Source: an uncultured Clostridium sp. (GTDB lineage: Bacteria; Bacillota; Clostridia; Lachnospirales; Lachnospiraceae). From it: 64,000 nucleotides of DNA. A program made the position numbers and the translations under genes. Below, piece by piece: positions 8,203 to 18,604 of the stretch (position 1 is its first letter; each line of letters opens with the position of its first letter). The stretch is taken from positions 1-64,000 of the forward strand of contig CAMEIH010000008.1 of the NCBI GenBank assembly GCA_945917985.1. Direction: 5' to 3'. The notes beneath the pieces are model-generated. The model was given only the letters and a program-made list of their open reading frames with translations. It did no database searches and was not told the origin of the DNA.

Positions 8203-8637
8203 TCAAAGTTTGTAATGTGGCATTTCCCTTTCCTCCATGAATGGGAAGTATCTATGAAAAATTAAATACAGAATATACCGTATCCAGTCATCAAGGATGA
8301 TTCCGAACATGGATAACAGGATCCAAACGAAAAAGAAATATAAGCATACCTGCCCGAGAAGATTGCATGGCAGTTCCGAATAATCCCACACGTGCCACCC
8401 AAGCCACAGATTTACTATGCACCCGGTAAAGAACTCAAACACTGTGATGATACATGCGCTTATGATCGATTGTTTGAGCAGAGAATCTTTCCAACTGAAC
8501 TTGTATTCATTCAGCAATCCCATAATCACGAAGCATACTCCACCAAGAATGAACATGGACCAGTGGCTGCTTCCTTTCCAAATAATTTCAATTAGGTAAT
8601 ACAGGGCACCGCCGATCAGAAAAAGAAAAGCTTCCAT
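8203..8637 (-). CDS. CmpB/ABC-transporter type IV-like membrane protein
   Basis: This 144-aa protein has four predicted transmembrane helices and resembles the putative ABC-transporter type IV (CmpB, PF06541) family often encoded beside holins in Firmicutes phages; recognisable parts are GGALYYLIEIIWKG, FEFFTGCIVN and WHVWDYSELP. The function is unknown; a role in lysis timing or as a second pore protein is only inference from position. Confidence 0.75.
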   Translation of the reverse strand: MEAFLFLIGGALYYLIEIIWKGSSHWSMFILGGVCFVIMGLLNEYKFSWKDSLLKQSIISACIITVFEFFTGCIVNLWLGWHVWDYSELPCNLLGQVCLYFFFVWILLSMFGIILDDWIRYILYLIFHRYFPFMEEREMPHYKL

Positions 8638-8642
8638 TTCTT

Positions 8643-9503
8643 TTATCCCTCCATTTTCATCAGATACGATTTATATACATCGTTCTGATATTCTTCCGGT
8701 ATTTCTGTACCATATGCTATTAATTCAACCTCTTCTTTAGTCTGGCATTCATCTACCCACTCACACAGGTTGTTTTTATAGGTCGTCTGATAATTCACAA
8801 ACAGCAATGCCGTCTGTATGATTGCCTGCATATCAGCTTTTGAATAGAACTTACAATGATTGTCCGAATCCTGATACGATATACGTTCACTATCACTAGC
8901 TGATATCTCAAATTGTTTACCCATAAGGAACGTGATATCCTCATCCTTTAATGGGAAGTGTTCTGTACCGGTTGATAATGTAACATCCACTCCGGACGAT
9001 TTTACAAACTGGTACATTGCCTTAATTTCCTGTTTCTTTGATTCTTTAACTTCTTCCAGCGTTGGTACATATTCAAATACTGCAGTAAAGGTTCTGCTTG
9101 CCACCACTTCACCTTCATAAGGAACGTCAGGCTCCCATTTTACAAATCTGTAATTTTCATTCGGTACAGGTTCCGGAATTAAAAGGTCTGAAAAGTCTGA
9201 TACTTCCTGTTCAGAAACACCTTCAAGTGTTCCGCCGTTTCCAGCAGAAAATGTCATTATCGGCTTTGGCGCAACGTATACAGTACCATCATCCGAAAAC
9301 TGTATGCCTCCTTCAATCTCACGGTATTTAGTAGTGAATCCAGAGTAATCCATCTTTTCCCAATCATTCATCCCTTCCCTGGAAAGCTGAAAGCCATTCT
9401 CCTTAACTGGAAAGCTTCCGATAAGCTGTACAATGTGCTCCGCTACTTTCTTAAATTCCACGGCATATTCAGTCTTGAGACCGATGTATTTCATTGTTAA
9501 CAT
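8643..9503 (-). CDS. virion/tail accessory protein of unknown function
   Basis: This 286-aa protein is the first gene behind structured-RNA copy A. The middle contains a segment like an InlB/Listeria-Bacteroides repeat (YRFVKWEP, then VVASRTFTAVFEY). The C-terminal 130 residues (starting EEVKESKKQEIKAMYQF) resemble a DUF4376-type domain found at the ends of Firmicutes phage tail and baseplate proteins. The start chosen is MLTMKYIG with AGGA 9 nt upstream; an open frame extends back through the RNA element but has no role there. Lies between the fibre and lysis genes. Confidence 0.6.
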   Translation of the reverse strand: MLTMKYIGLKTEYAVEFKKVAEHIVQLIGSFPVKENGFQLSREGMNDWEKMDYSGFTTKYREIEGGIQFSDDGTVYVAPKPIMTFSAGNGGTLEGVSEQEVSDFSDLLIPEPVPNENYRFVKWEPDVPYEGEVVASRTFTAVFEYVPTLEEVKESKKQEIKAMYQFVKSSGVDVTLSTGTEHFPLKDEDITFLMGKQFEISASDSERISYQDSDNHCKFYSKADMQAIIQTALLFVNYQTTYKNNLCEWVDECQTKEEVELIAYGTEIPEEYQNDVYKSYLMKMEG

Positions 9504-9523
9504 TTTCTTTTCCTTTCTCTGAG

Positions 9524-9597
9524 AAATAAAAATAAGCCAGCTTCTTTTTAAGAAACTGACTCCTATTAGTCCTTCATGCAACCCGATCGCCGCATGG
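9524..9597 (-). ncRNA. structured phage RNA, copy A (lysis module leader)
   Basis: In minus-strand order: hairpin CATGC/GCATG (extended by G-U and C-G pairs) closing a GATCGG loop, then AAGGACTAATAGGAGTCAG, whose last bases start a second hairpin (GTCAGTTTCT pairing AGAAGCTGGC), then TTATTTTTATT. Copies B and C have the same architecture with compensated stems. The U-rich end lies about 25 nt before the next start codon. Confidence 0.75.
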
Positions 9598-9639
9598 AAT
9601 TATTCTATTTATGATTATTTTACCATCTTAGCTGCACCA

Positions 9640-10095
9640 GTGCAACTTCCTGTTTTCTACAACAGAACATATTTTCCATTTGCCCTCTTAGACAACAGTT
9701 TAGGCGGTTTAAGTTTTGGTACTGATGGAGATGGTAACTACGGTTACTATGGGGCTGATGGCAGCCTTATCCATTTTAAGAGTGGCAAATTATTATTCGC
9801 TGCAAAATTTGCTTATTCTACAAAAGACGATGGTAATACCTGTTATTCGTTTTCAGTTGATGGAATTAATAAAATATTAATTACTGGAATAGCTCTTCGT
9901 TCAGGAACAGGACTTTATGTAGTTCCAAATAACAATATTGCTACAGGTGCAAGTACTACTCCTTCAATTTCTGATTCTATTGCTACAGTAATAAGTACTA
10001 CACCTTTGGAAGTTGATGTATCAAACTATGATTATATTACCCTTATGTATTATGGTGGCGACCAGTATATCACTTTCAAAGTAGAATCAATATAA
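9640..10095 (+). CDS. oppositely oriented alternative tail-fibre C-terminus
   Basis: This plus-strand frame stands tail-to-tail with the fibre gene; the two stop codons are 1 bp apart. Its sequence (LDNSLGGLSFG, GDGNYGYYGADGSLIHF) is of the type found near the ends of Lachnospiraceae phage fibres and aligns in layout with the resident fibre end ([29 protein letters not shown]). No SD precedes the GTG and the frame is open upstream, as expected for a silent cassette. TAGACAACAGTTTAG (9689-9703) matches, inverted and in the same codon phase, a site in the resident fibre gene. Confidence 0.65.
   Translation: MQLPVFYNRTYFPFALLDNSLGGLSFGTDGDGNYGYYGADGSLIHFKSGKLLFAAKFAYSTKDDGNTCYSFSVDGINKILITGIALRSGTGLYVVPNNNIATGASTTPSISDSIATVISTTPLEVDVSNYDYITLMYYGGDQYITFKVESI
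9689..9703 (+). repeat. inverted repeat, left copy (fibre switch candidate)
   Basis: TAGACAACAGTTTAG matches the reverse complement of 10432-10446 at 14 of 15 bases. The two copies flank 728 bp that holds both alternative fibre ends. Confidence 0.6.
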
Positions 10096-10096
10096 T

Positions 10097-12202
10097 TTAT
10101 CTATAAGCATAAAACACAGGTCTGCCACTATATTTGCACGTTATTGTAAAACCATTATCATTTATTGTTACACCAGCTGATCCAAAACTATATGAAGTAA
10201 AATCTTCATTGTAATATGAGAATAAGTTAAATTCACTTGTAGTTACATTAGTAGCAGACCACCCCACGAATAGTTCTTTTGGTTTCCTCCCAATATCAAT
10301 AGTGAGATTGGATGTAAGTTTAACTACTTTTATCTCTTCCCATCCGCCACTAAAAGGGAGTACTGTATCGGCACCTGTTGCATCAACAAAGTGAAGCTTC
10401 CCTTCATCATCAACATAAGTATTAATTTTATCTAAACTGCTGTCTATCTCCTTTAAAGCACCAGCGCCAACAGCCATAGAATCGTCAGTTGCGGCCCTTA
10501 CCTGTTCCATGGTTGTAAGCGTATCTACTTCTGCTGTGGGTGTTCCATACGTTCCATCGCCACGTAAATATTTTTCATTCTCCCCGGCCGCGGGCGCAGG
10601 AACAAGACCCGATTTACCAGCTGCGCTTGCCGTAGCACCAGTCATAGCAGAGTATGTTGTATTTGCATCGGCTCTCCACCCAGGAACACCATTGGAATCT
10701 GTTTTCCAAACCTTATTAGCCTGTCCGCTTCCTTTTGCTACATATCCTTCACTGTCTGCAGTATTGGCTTTCCATGTGTCCGTTGTCTTATATCCGCTGT
10801 CATTGGTAATCTGGCTTGTTTTTGTAGGGACTGTCACATCGACCGCTTTTGAGTTTGGTATAAGTGCGGTACCATTTACTTTTACCGTTTCAATCACATT
10901 TGCTTGTGCATTACTCGGCGCATGAGCAGAATCGGCGTGTGTTTTAGCCGCATTCCAATTTGTTCTTTCTGCGTTTGTAATATGCTTAACAGAATCTGCA
11001 ATATGAGAAATTAAATCAGTAATAGCCTTTGAAATTTTACCAAAGGCAACTGATAATTTTTCTCCACTGGATAATTTTGAAAGACTGGACGATTCCGTAT
11101 AGGTTGGTGTCTGATCGTTTGTTGTTACATTCTGGACATTGCTAAGACCTACTTCTGATTTTGTGTATGTAGGCTTTGTAGGCTGTTTTGCCCAATCCGG
11201 CACTGTAGGATCAGTTTCTGATTCTAAATATGACCCAGCCGGTTGTATTCCTAATTCCGCTAAAGTTTTATTCCCTGATAATTCGGTTCCGTTGATAGAA
11301 GGCTTGCCCTGTAACTCTTCATATGAAGAAGCACCGCCGCTTCCGATCGCATGAATGGTGCCGTCTTCGTCCACCGTAGTTGTTGTACCATCCGGCTGTA
11401 CAATACCGGGTCTTCCTTCCTTTGCCACATCGATATTTCCTATGCTTGCCGCTCTGTCTGCTTCTGTTTTTGCTCTATCCGCCTCTGTTTTAGCCCTGTC
11501 CGCTTCTTCGGAAGACAATTCCTTATAATACCGCGCATTATCAGTATCTTCTCCGGTTCTGGACGCTGTCCCTCCTTTTGCATAACTCTCAGCAGCCAAT
11601 GCAGAATTACCTGCATCCGCTACCGCCTGATTCAATTCTGCGGCTTTTTGAGTCGCCGTGTCTGCAGCATGCAAAGCAGACGTTTCACTTTCTGCAGCTG
11701 CATTTGCTTTTTCTGTTGCTATTGTAGCCGATTCTACTGACTCATTTGCTTTACTCTCCGCAGCACTGGCATAGGATTCCGCAGATAATGCGCTTGCAGC
11801 CGCCTCGTCTGCTTTATTAGAAGCCGTATTGGCTCCTATCAGTGCATTATTGGCGCTCTCTGCTGCCTCTTCTGCTTTTTTTATTGCTGTATCAGCTGCA
11901 TTCTGGGAAATTTCAGCATTCGTTGCTATAACTTCCGCCGTCTGTCCAATTTCTGTCTGGATACGTTCTACAGCTTCCTGTATAGTCTGGCAATCTGACA
12001 ATATTCCTTTAATCAGTTCCATATCACTCTCAAAGGCTTCATATGTTGCCATTCTAAGAGCGACTCCGTTTGCTACGCATATTCGGATATATCTTGAGTC
12101 GGTAGATAATGCCCATTCGCCAGGCTTTAATTTACTTATATCAAGATTCTCTTCAAGTCCCTGCCTGATCTGCATCGTTGCATATATTGTTTTGGCTGCC
12201 AT
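10097..12202 (-). CDS. tail fibre / receptor-binding protein
   Basis: This 701-aa protein starts with a short conserved attachment segment (about residues 1-60), continues with an Ala/Glu/Ser-rich coiled coil (about 90-250, with three DRAKTEA-type repeats near 225-245), then Gly/Thr/Ser-rich repeats ([28 protein letters not shown]) and a C-terminal tip (from about 585). It should recognise the host surface. The tip starts at a 15-bp sequence that is inverted-repeated beyond the stop codon, next to an alternative tip. Inversion there would replace the last 116 or so residues and give a 720-aa protein. AGGAGAG precedes the ATG. Confidence 0.88.
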   Translation of the reverse strand: MAAKTIYATMQIRQGLEENLDISKLKPGEWALSTDSRYIRICVANGVALRMATYEAFESDMELIKGILSDCQTIQEAVERIQTEIGQTAEVIATNAEISQNAADTAIKKAEEAAESANNALIGANTASNKADEAAASALSAESYASAAESKANESVESATIATEKANAAAESETSALHAADTATQKAAELNQAVADAGNSALAAESYAKGGTASRTGEDTDNARYYKELSSEEADRAKTEADRAKTEADRAASIGNIDVAKEGRPGIVQPDGTTTTVDEDGTIHAIGSGGASSYEELQGKPSINGTELSGNKTLAELGIQPAGSYLESETDPTVPDWAKQPTKPTYTKSEVGLSNVQNVTTNDQTPTYTESSSLSKLSSGEKLSVAFGKISKAITDLISHIADSVKHITNAERTNWNAAKTHADSAHAPSNAQANVIETVKVNGTALIPNSKAVDVTVPTKTSQITNDSGYKTTDTWKANTADSEGYVAKGSGQANKVWKTDSNGVPGWRADANTTYSAMTGATASAAGKSGLVPAPAAGENEKYLRGDGTYGTPTAEVDTLTTMEQVRAATDDSMAVGAGALKEIDSSLDKINTYVDDEGKLHFVDATGADTVLPFSGGWEEIKVVKLTSNLTIDIGRKPKELFVGWSATNVTTSEFNLFSYYNEDFTSYSFGSAGVTINDNGFTITCKYSGRPVFYAYR
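10432..10446 (-). repeat. inverted repeat, right copy (inside fibre gene)
   Basis: On the coding strand TAGACAGCAGTTTAG encodes the DSSL of the fibre tip. It differs by one base from the copy at 9689-9703 and is in the same reading phase. Confidence 0.6.
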
Positions 12203-12368
12203 TTTTATTCTCTCTCCTCTCTTCTTCTAATGCTTTCTCATAAATTTCTGTAACTAATCCCTCTACGTTTTTCATCACGAACAAAACATTGATTGGTGGT
12301 AAATTTGACTCATTTATCAGCTGAATGAGATTTTCCTGAAATTCTTTAGTAGCCGTATTTATTCCCAT
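12153..12368 (-). CDS. small tail-region protein, unknown function
   Basis: This 71-aa protein begins [18 protein letters not shown] and is mostly helical and charged ([15 protein letters not shown]). Small proteins of this type commonly sit between the tail endopeptidase/hub gene and the fibre gene in Firmicutes siphophages. It overlaps the fibre start by 50 bp, suggesting translational coupling. Confidence 0.65.
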   Translation of the reverse strand: MGINTATKEFQENLIQLINESNLPPINVLFVMKNVEGLVTEIYEKALEEERRENKNGSQNNICNDADQAGT

Positions 12369-12376
12369 AATTCCTC

Positions 12377-14746
12377 CTATAATAGGTTGTAGGCCTTAAG
12401 TGCATTAATCACTTCATTGATCTTTGTTGCGTTGCTAGAAGTAGTTGCAGACGATGTACTGCTTATTGTAGTAACGGTCTTTTTACTGCTTCCACTGCTA
12501 CCAAAAAAGCCTACGTTGTCATAAGTACCATCCCCGATTTTTACATTTCCATTAAGTTTTGTTTCCCCAGACACTGTCAAACTATCTTTTAAACTTAACT
12601 TATATAAGGATGACTCATAATTACCTGTTGATTTTATAGCACCATTTGCTGTCACATTTCCTACCGTATCAACAGAAAATGCGGTACCTTCATAAATCCC
12701 ATTATAAAATGTAGCTTTTCCCCAGCATTCAAGATCCGCGGCAGTATTTAATTTCAAAGAACCGGTTCCTAATATTTCAACTGCTGACGAAAACGTAGCT
12801 CCTTCTATTTTTCCTTTTACAGATAAGTTTCCACCAATTGATACATAGTCTGCAAATCGTGTTTCATTTCCTATTACAGAGTTTTTCCCTCCCGATTTTA
12901 TTGTAATCATTCCTTTAGAAATTGATACAAATTCCGTCGAGCTACCTGTAAATAGCTGTATAGGAGTAATCTGTATAAAATCTTGTGATCCTTTCTCTAC
13001 GCGTATGAACGCTGGTCTAATTTTTGTTATCTCTGCCCCATATTTCAAATCTATTACATCATAGTCAGCTGCTGATGTCGATATACTAATTTGACCACCG
13101 GTAATCATAGCATTTTTAGATTTTATAGTTCCTTCAAAATATCCATTAGACGCCCATAAACCGTCTTTGTTAAACCTTCCTACTACATTTCCCTCTTGGT
13201 CATAAACGACCATATCACCATTTATGTTGTTATCTCCTCCGAGAGAAAGAATCCCTCCCTTAATCCAGTCACATACTATTCCTATGGCTGCAATAATGTT
13301 AAACACTGCATTACCATTAGAATCAAATCCGGCTGTATAGCTTTTTCCTCCGTCCTGCGACAAGAAGAACCCGTCTATTGTTTGCTTATATACAATCTTT
13401 GATTCTTCAATGGTGTGCTTGTCATGCATATAAACTATCCTGCTGCCGTCTTCCATATCTTCGTATGTTGTATGGAATCCCATGGAATTCATTGCAAGCA
13501 TGTTCATATTCTGCACAATTTTGTCATAGTATGATAATTCTTTCTTATTGTTCCGTCTTGCTTCTGCAACTGCCCTGGCATAGTCACTTACATAAGCACT
13601 TTTATTTCTGATAGGGTTTTCTGCTTTACATGAAATTTCAGTATATCCACCCACTCTATATACTACCTGATTGATCAACGCAAAATAGGAATTTCCTTTT
13701 CTGTCATACACTGTTGCTGTTTCAAATGGTTCTATTAAAGGATTGCTTATGCTCTGCACTGTCAGTGGCCTAAATGTAAGACCTACTAATCTGTTTCCGA
13801 GATAATTCCCGATCTCTTCTTCTTTTCCACTTGCCAGCTGATTTTTTGATACAGTCAGGACATACCCCTCTTCACCAAAAAGAAATTCTCCATTATCCGA
13901 ATCAATCTTAACTCCGGTTATTAATACGTCATCCGTGCTTATATTAAGTGACTTAACATTTTTAATCACATTTTCATCATCATCTGTATAGGTAAAAAAG
14001 TCACCGCCAAAAATAATTGTATCTGCTTCATAATTATCAAAATCGCCGCCTATTATTTCTGTCTCATTTGACGATGTCATACTTCCGCCATGATACACTA
14101 TTTTCTCTTTTTCCTCAGTCTCGTACCAAACAAGCTCAAGTGCGTCATTTACACTGATTCTCGCATTATATCCGGCAATTTGCGCTACCCATGATACTAC
14201 CTGCCTGTATGTACAATCCTCTGGTCTCTTATCCACTACAAGATTCCAATTGTTAAATTCTCCGAATCCTATCGTTACTCCGCAATCCAGGCAGCAGTCA
14301 GACAATATCGTAAGAAGGGTTGCCGGATATGCTGTTTTTGCTTCATACGGTTTATCAAACAGATACATGGAGTCTGATCCGGATAAATTTATCACATCAC
14401 CCGGAGTTGTCGGATTTATAATATAATATTTCCCTTTTCTTACCTTTTCCACGTTCCCGCTATCCAGCATAGTTCCTATATACAAATACAGGATGGCATT
14501 ATAGAAGTCATATGTAGAAAATCTTTCATCAAAGTTTGCCAGGACGATGTTGACTGTCTTCCCAGCAGTAAACCCGACTCCGAATTTCCCGTCTGTTGTC
14601 TTGTCATTAACTGTACATCCATTAAGCATAAAATCCGCAGGAGTAAGTTCTAAACTGGTTCCATCTCCGAGAATGACATCAGCATAGTTTACAAACAGAC
14701 CACCGTTATTCATTTTGTTTTTAAATTCATCACTTGCACTGATCAT
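12377..14746 (-). CDS. tail hub / tail-associated structural protein
   Basis: This 789-aa protein has an N-terminal region (about 1-370, including LPAD-type strands and GNYLGNRLVGLTFRPLTV) like gp27/prophage tail endopeptidase hub domains of siphophages. The C-terminal half has repeated short beta segments (GGDNNINGDMVVYDQEGN, NGAIKSTGNYESS) typical of phage minor structural or tip proteins. It should form the distal tail hub. It starts with a 4-bp ATGA overlap with the upstream tail gene. Confidence 0.8.
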   Translation of the reverse strand: MISASDEFKNKMNNGGLFVNYADVILGDGTSLELTPADFMLNGCTVNDKTTDGKFGVGFTAGKTVNIVLANFDERFSTYDFYNAILYLYIGTMLDSGNVEKVRKGKYYIINPTTPGDVINLSGSDSMYLFDKPYEAKTAYPATLLTILSDCCLDCGVTIGFGEFNNWNLVVDKRPEDCTYRQVVSWVAQIAGYNARISVNDALELVWYETEEKEKIVYHGGSMTSSNETEIIGGDFDNYEADTIIFGGDFFTYTDDDENVIKNVKSLNISTDDVLITGVKIDSDNGEFLFGEEGYVLTVSKNQLASGKEEEIGNYLGNRLVGLTFRPLTVQSISNPLIEPFETATVYDRKGNSYFALINQVVYRVGGYTEISCKAENPIRNKSAYVSDYARAVAEARRNNKKELSYYDKIVQNMNMLAMNSMGFHTTYEDMEDGSRIVYMHDKHTIEESKIVYKQTIDGFFLSQDGGKSYTAGFDSNGNAVFNIIAAIGIVCDWIKGGILSLGGDNNINGDMVVYDQEGNVVGRFNKDGLWASNGYFEGTIKSKNAMITGGQISISTSAADYDVIDLKYGAEITKIRPAFIRVEKGSQDFIQITPIQLFTGSSTEFVSISKGMITIKSGGKNSVIGNETRFADYVSIGGNLSVKGKIEGATFSSAVEILGTGSLKLNTAADLECWGKATFYNGIYEGTAFSVDTVGNVTANGAIKSTGNYESSLYKLSLKDSLTVSGETKLNGNVKIGDGTYDNVGFFGSSGSSKKTVTTISSTSSATTSSNATKINEVINALKAYNLL

Positions 14747-15114
14747 ATGCTATACACACTCACCGCATTGAAAGACAGGCTATCCCAAACGTATCTTCCA
14801 TTTACTTTTTTCAGGCTTCCAAAATTATAATTTGCCGTATAAAATTGATTTGTAACAAAACTTCCCTCTGATGGACTCATATACCTGAGCTGGTACCTGC
14901 TTCTTCCTTTTATCTGATTCAATATGATGCTTGCCTCTTCCACTTCAATATCTTTCCATGCGAAATGATAGCTTTCAGCAGTACCGACCACTGTATTATG
15001 CATCTCAAAATCCTGTGTTCTTCCAGAGTCCTCCGTTGATGAAGTAGCTCCGGTAGGATAGAACTCATCCGGAGTCTTTACAGAAACTCCGTTAAACTGA
15101 AAAGGTCTTTCCAT
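14743..15114 (-). CDS. tail protein (DUF6711-like, distal tail candidate)
   Basis: This 123-aa protein (MERPFQFNGVSVKTPDEF start) lies between tape measure and hub, where a distal tail protein or tail-completion protein is expected. It has no enzyme motif. It overlaps the hub gene by 4 bp. Confidence 0.65.
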   Translation of the reverse strand: MERPFQFNGVSVKTPDEFYPTGATSSTEDSGRTQDFEMHNTVVGTAESYHFAWKDIEVEEASIILNQIKGRSRYQLRYMSPSEGSFVTNQFYTANYNFGSLKKVNGRYVWDSLSFNAVSVYSI

Positions 15115-15124
15115 AATCGCTCTC

Positions 15125-18100
15125 CTATGTCAAATTAAATACATTATTTCCTGATGATATCTGTTCAAGCTTCGCTGCATCCACAATGGTTTCTAATACT
15201 TCCCTTCCGTCCAAATACAGTTTTATAATTATACTTCCAGATCCGGATGTTTTTCCCATTTCCATGTTGGCTTCTTTTAATGCCTGCTTGATCGTCGAAA
15301 GTGGGCTTACTACCTCTGTCTCCTTATTATTGTCTCCAAGGCGGGCAAGGTGTTCCTTCATCGTTCTTGGGATCACCTGTCCATTTGCGTATCCGGGAAC
15401 CTTCAAGTTCGATAGTGATACGGATCGTACAATTGAATACCCGGTATTTCCCGATCCCCCATATGTAAATCCACCGCTCATTTTTCCTTTCAGCTCTTCT
15501 ATTTTGGATTTTACACTATCGACAACGCTTGTGATTTTTGAAGAAATGGAATCAAACACACTTGCAACCTTACTCTTTAAAGATTCAAATACGTCAAACC
15601 ACGTACTCTTGATTGACCCCAATTTTTTAGAAACATTATCATCTGTTTCAGAAAGATTGCTATCGACCGATTCTTTTATACCAACGCATGCGTCATCTGT
15701 TGACTTCTTCGCCTGATCCATTCCTTCCGACACGCTATTTCCAATATTCTCGCTTGACGCTTGAATATTTTCGCTTGCAGACTGGATACCCTCATCAAAC
15801 GTATTTACAGCTCCTGACGTATTTTCCATTGCACTCTGATAGTAGGCAAGATAATCAGTTCCTTCCTGCATTGCCATAAAGAAGTTTTTGGCTTCATCTG
15901 TCATTGCAGATTGGTTTCCTGTCATCATTTCCAGTTCAAAAGAATAGTCACCAGTTGTTTTACTGAGCACGTCAAAACCGTCATGTATATCCTGTAATGT
16001 CTGTACGCTGGCATCACTTAATCCAACGAAAGTATCGGCAATACTTCTAAGTTCCGGATGCATATTAAGCATGGACTGCCTGAGCATTTCAATATCTTCA
16101 TCTGTTAATCCAAAATTCTTCTGTAATTTGGAAAGCTTTTCGTCCGTGTAGATCATTCCGTCCGCTATATTATTCATAGCAGTTTCAAGTGCTCCGGTTG
16201 CTCCTAATTGGTTGCTCATTTCCCAGCCAAGACCTTGAATTCCATTAGTTAAAATTGAAGCTGTATCTTTGACTAAATTCAAGTCTCCAGAAAGTCCATT
16301 ATATCTTTCTTTCATATAGTCTGCATCTTTCGCACTCATTCCTGCTGCTTCACCTAATTCTATAATAGGATCTTTTGCAACCTCTACAATTCCAAGTGCG
16401 GCCAATGCTCCAAGTGCAGTTTTTAATCCTCCTATTGCGGTACTTACCTCTCCAATTCCCTTTGCTGCCCCCGCACCGGCACCGCCAATTCCAAAGAATG
16501 AAAGAAAACGTATTATAGTATCAAATACTCCTGTTACAGACTTTACGGCACTAAATGCAATAAGTGCGGTTTTCAGTCCTATCAGTGCCTTTACAATACT
16601 CTCAAGCCCATCTGCCATATCTTCTGGCTTTACTTTTGACATCCAGTCTGCCACCATATCAAGAAAATTTTTAAATTCTTGACTGTTCAAAAAATTAGCA
16701 AGAGCATTAGCGCATCTATCTATGAATATAATAAGTCCCTCACCAACTGTCTCCGCGAATGGCTCCAATGCATCCCAGAAATCAGAAAGGCTTTGTCTTA
16801 GTTCATCCCATTTTACCTTTTCATTGAATTTTGTCAGCACATCAAGAAGATCAGGAAGCCCTTTTTCCAGAGTCCATTTACCAAGCGGTAATAATACCTG
16901 CTCATAGAAGTCAGTGATAACGCCACTCAGGTTATCAACTACCGGTATTAATGATTCTGTAAGTCTCTCAAACGCCTCCAGCAAAGGAGAGAAATTCAGA
17001 TTTTTTGCCCATTCAACAGTGTAATCTGCAGCTTCTCTGATATTTTTTATAATAACAGCGAATATGTCACGTATATTTTCCAGAATGTGCAGTCCAGTCT
17101 GATTCTCATTCCATGCTTCTCTGAAATTCTTTGCAAGGTTTCCGACAATTAATCCAATATCTCCAATTATATGAAGAATATCAGAAAACATATCTACAGT
17201 CTTGTCCTGCTGCCATACGGTAAGGAAATCGCGTCCAATATCCTTAATCAGACTTCCGATTTCTTTCAAAGCGAATTTCCAGGAATCCATGACAAATTTT
17301 CCTTCACGGTCCCATGCTTTTTTCAACGGCTCAAATATCTTGGAAAGCACATTTTTTATCTTATCAGCCATGTCTTTGAAGTAGCTATCAACCGGCACTT
17401 CTTCAAACATATCTGTGATTCCGTCACCTGATGCTTCTTTTCCTGTGTCTATCTTTATCTCTTTTTCAGATTCAATCTTGTTCAGCTCATCGAGTGGAGA
17501 CAATATGTTATTCATTGCCTTTTCAGCATCTTCTGCAGAATCCTTTAAGTCTTCCATAGCAGATGAAGCATTCTCTATTGATCCGACACCAGAACTGATT
17601 GCCCTTGTGTATGATCCCTTGCCCAAGAGTGCAGCAATGAGCTGTGCTACTGCATTAGCCGCCTTCGTTAGGTACGAAACAAGCGTCTCAATGTATGGTA
17701 TTGCTATCTGTACGATGGGAGCAAATGCGGATGCAAATGTATTTTTTAACTGCAGCAACCTCGAGTTCAGACTGTCAACAGATGCTTTAAATGCATTATT
17801 TTGTGCATAAAAGTTAGCGAATCCTTTCTCTATGCCAGAAAACATATTCCGGAATCCTGCACTTATCACATTAAAAATGAATATTCCGGACAAAAGGCTC
17901 TTAAGTCTCGATCCAAACTTTGACATCGCTGTATTGGATCTCTCTGTTTCTTTCCGGAATGATGGGAGTATTCTCTGTACAATATTTTTCATTCTCTTAG
18001 CAAAAGAATCTACAAAAGAATTTGCTTTTCTCAAACACGATCCAATGCTATCAAATGATTTTCTGATCGTATTCCCTAAATTTTTAGAGCTATCTGCCGT

Positions 18101-18586
18101 TTTGATTTGTTTTAAACTTAATTCTTCATGCTTCTGATTCAGAGATGTAAGATCATTTTCAGCATATTTCAACTGCTGAGACAGCTTTGAGAACTCATCA
18201 GTTGAACTTCCGATAGTAAATGCTTTTCCAGTCTCTACGAGATCCTGTAAATCTCCCTTTGCGTACCTAATTTCATTCCTTATCTCATCCATCTGGTCAT
18301 TTAATCTTTGCCAGGAAGTGCCATTATCCTTTCCCTCTCGTTGCATCTGTTCCTGTTTTTCCAGAAGCCTATTAAATTTTTGTTCTGCCTTTTCTATTTG
18401 TGCTGTTATTTCCTGGTATTCCTGCGTGGGAATTTTGGCATTTCTGAGCGAATCCATTTTTGAACGCAACGAAGAAACCTTATCTGCTGCTTTCATAATC
18501 CTATTCTGCAGTGTCAAAAGCTGACTTGACGCTTTCTTGGTATCAATTTCTGTGTTGATCCTTATGGATCCATCATATTCCGCCAT
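15125..18586 (-). CDS. tail tape measure protein
   Basis: This 1153-aa protein sets tail length. Residues 1-200 are coiled coil (LQNRIMKAADKVSSLRSKMD), followed by hydrophobic membrane-like helices around 225-250 and 655-710 (GIGGAGAGAAKGIG), and more coils near 950-1050. Length and position after the tail chaperones are diagnostic. If the usual ratio of about 0.15 nm per residue holds, the tail would be near 170 nm (inference). It is separated from the chaperone genes by a terminator-like hairpin. Confidence 0.92.
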   Translation of the reverse strand: MAEYDGSIRINTEIDTKKASSQLLTLQNRIMKAADKVSSLRSKMDSLRNAKIPTQEYQEITAQIEKAEQKFNRLLEKQEQMQREGKDNGTSWQRLNDQMDEIRNEIRYAKGDLQDLVETGKAFTIGSSTDEFSKLSQQLKYAENDLTSLNQKHEELSLKQIKTADSSKNLGNTIRKSFDSIGSCLRKANSFVDSFAKRMKNIVQRILPSFRKETERSNTAMSKFGSRLKSLLSGIFIFNVISAGFRNMFSGIEKGFANFYAQNNAFKASVDSLNSRLLQLKNTFASAFAPIVQIAIPYIETLVSYLTKAANAVAQLIAALLGKGSYTRAISSGVGSIENASSAMEDLKDSAEDAEKAMNNILSPLDELNKIESEKEIKIDTGKEASGDGITDMFEEVPVDSYFKDMADKIKNVLSKIFEPLKKAWDREGKFVMDSWKFALKEIGSLIKDIGRDFLTVWQQDKTVDMFSDILHIIGDIGLIVGNLAKNFREAWNENQTGLHILENIRDIFAVIIKNIREAADYTVEWAKNLNFSPLLEAFERLTESLIPVVDNLSGVITDFYEQVLLPLGKWTLEKGLPDLLDVLTKFNEKVKWDELRQSLSDFWDALEPFAETVGEGLIIFIDRCANALANFLNSQEFKNFLDMVADWMSKVKPEDMADGLESIVKALIGLKTALIAFSAVKSVTGVFDTIIRFLSFFGIGGAGAGAAKGIGEVSTAIGGLKTALGALAALGIVEVAKDPIIELGEAAGMSAKDADYMKERYNGLSGDLNLVKDTASILTNGIQGLGWEMSNQLGATGALETAMNNIADGMIYTDEKLSKLQKNFGLTDEDIEMLRQSMLNMHPELRSIADTFVGLSDASVQTLQDIHDGFDVLSKTTGDYSFELEMMTGNQSAMTDEAKNFFMAMQEGTDYLAYYQSAMENTSGAVNTFDEGIQSASENIQASSENIGNSVSEGMDQAKKSTDDACVGIKESVDSNLSETDDNVSKKLGSIKSTWFDVFESLKSKVASVFDSISSKITSVVDSVKSKIEELKGKMSGGFTYGGSGNTGYSIVRSVSLSNLKVPGYANGQVIPRTMKEHLARLGDNNKETEVVSPLSTIKQALKEANMEMGKTSGSGSIIIKLYLDGREVLETIVDAAKLEQISSGNNVFNLT

Positions 18587-18604
18587 AAAAATTCACCCAT
18601 TAAT

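Noticed and set aside
9562-9639. Longer N-terminal extension of the plus-strand fibre tip
   Set aside because: The frame is open but has no start codon or SD and passes through structured RNA copy A; coding sense begins near the inverted repeat.
10097-12202. Diversity-generating retroelement on the tail fibre
   Set aside because: No reverse transcriptase gene and no template/variable repeat pair were seen; the arrangement fits DNA inversion instead.
15186-17810. Plus-strand reading frames opposite the tape measure gene
   Set aside because: They are shadows of the coding strand with no ribosome sites or recognisable domains.
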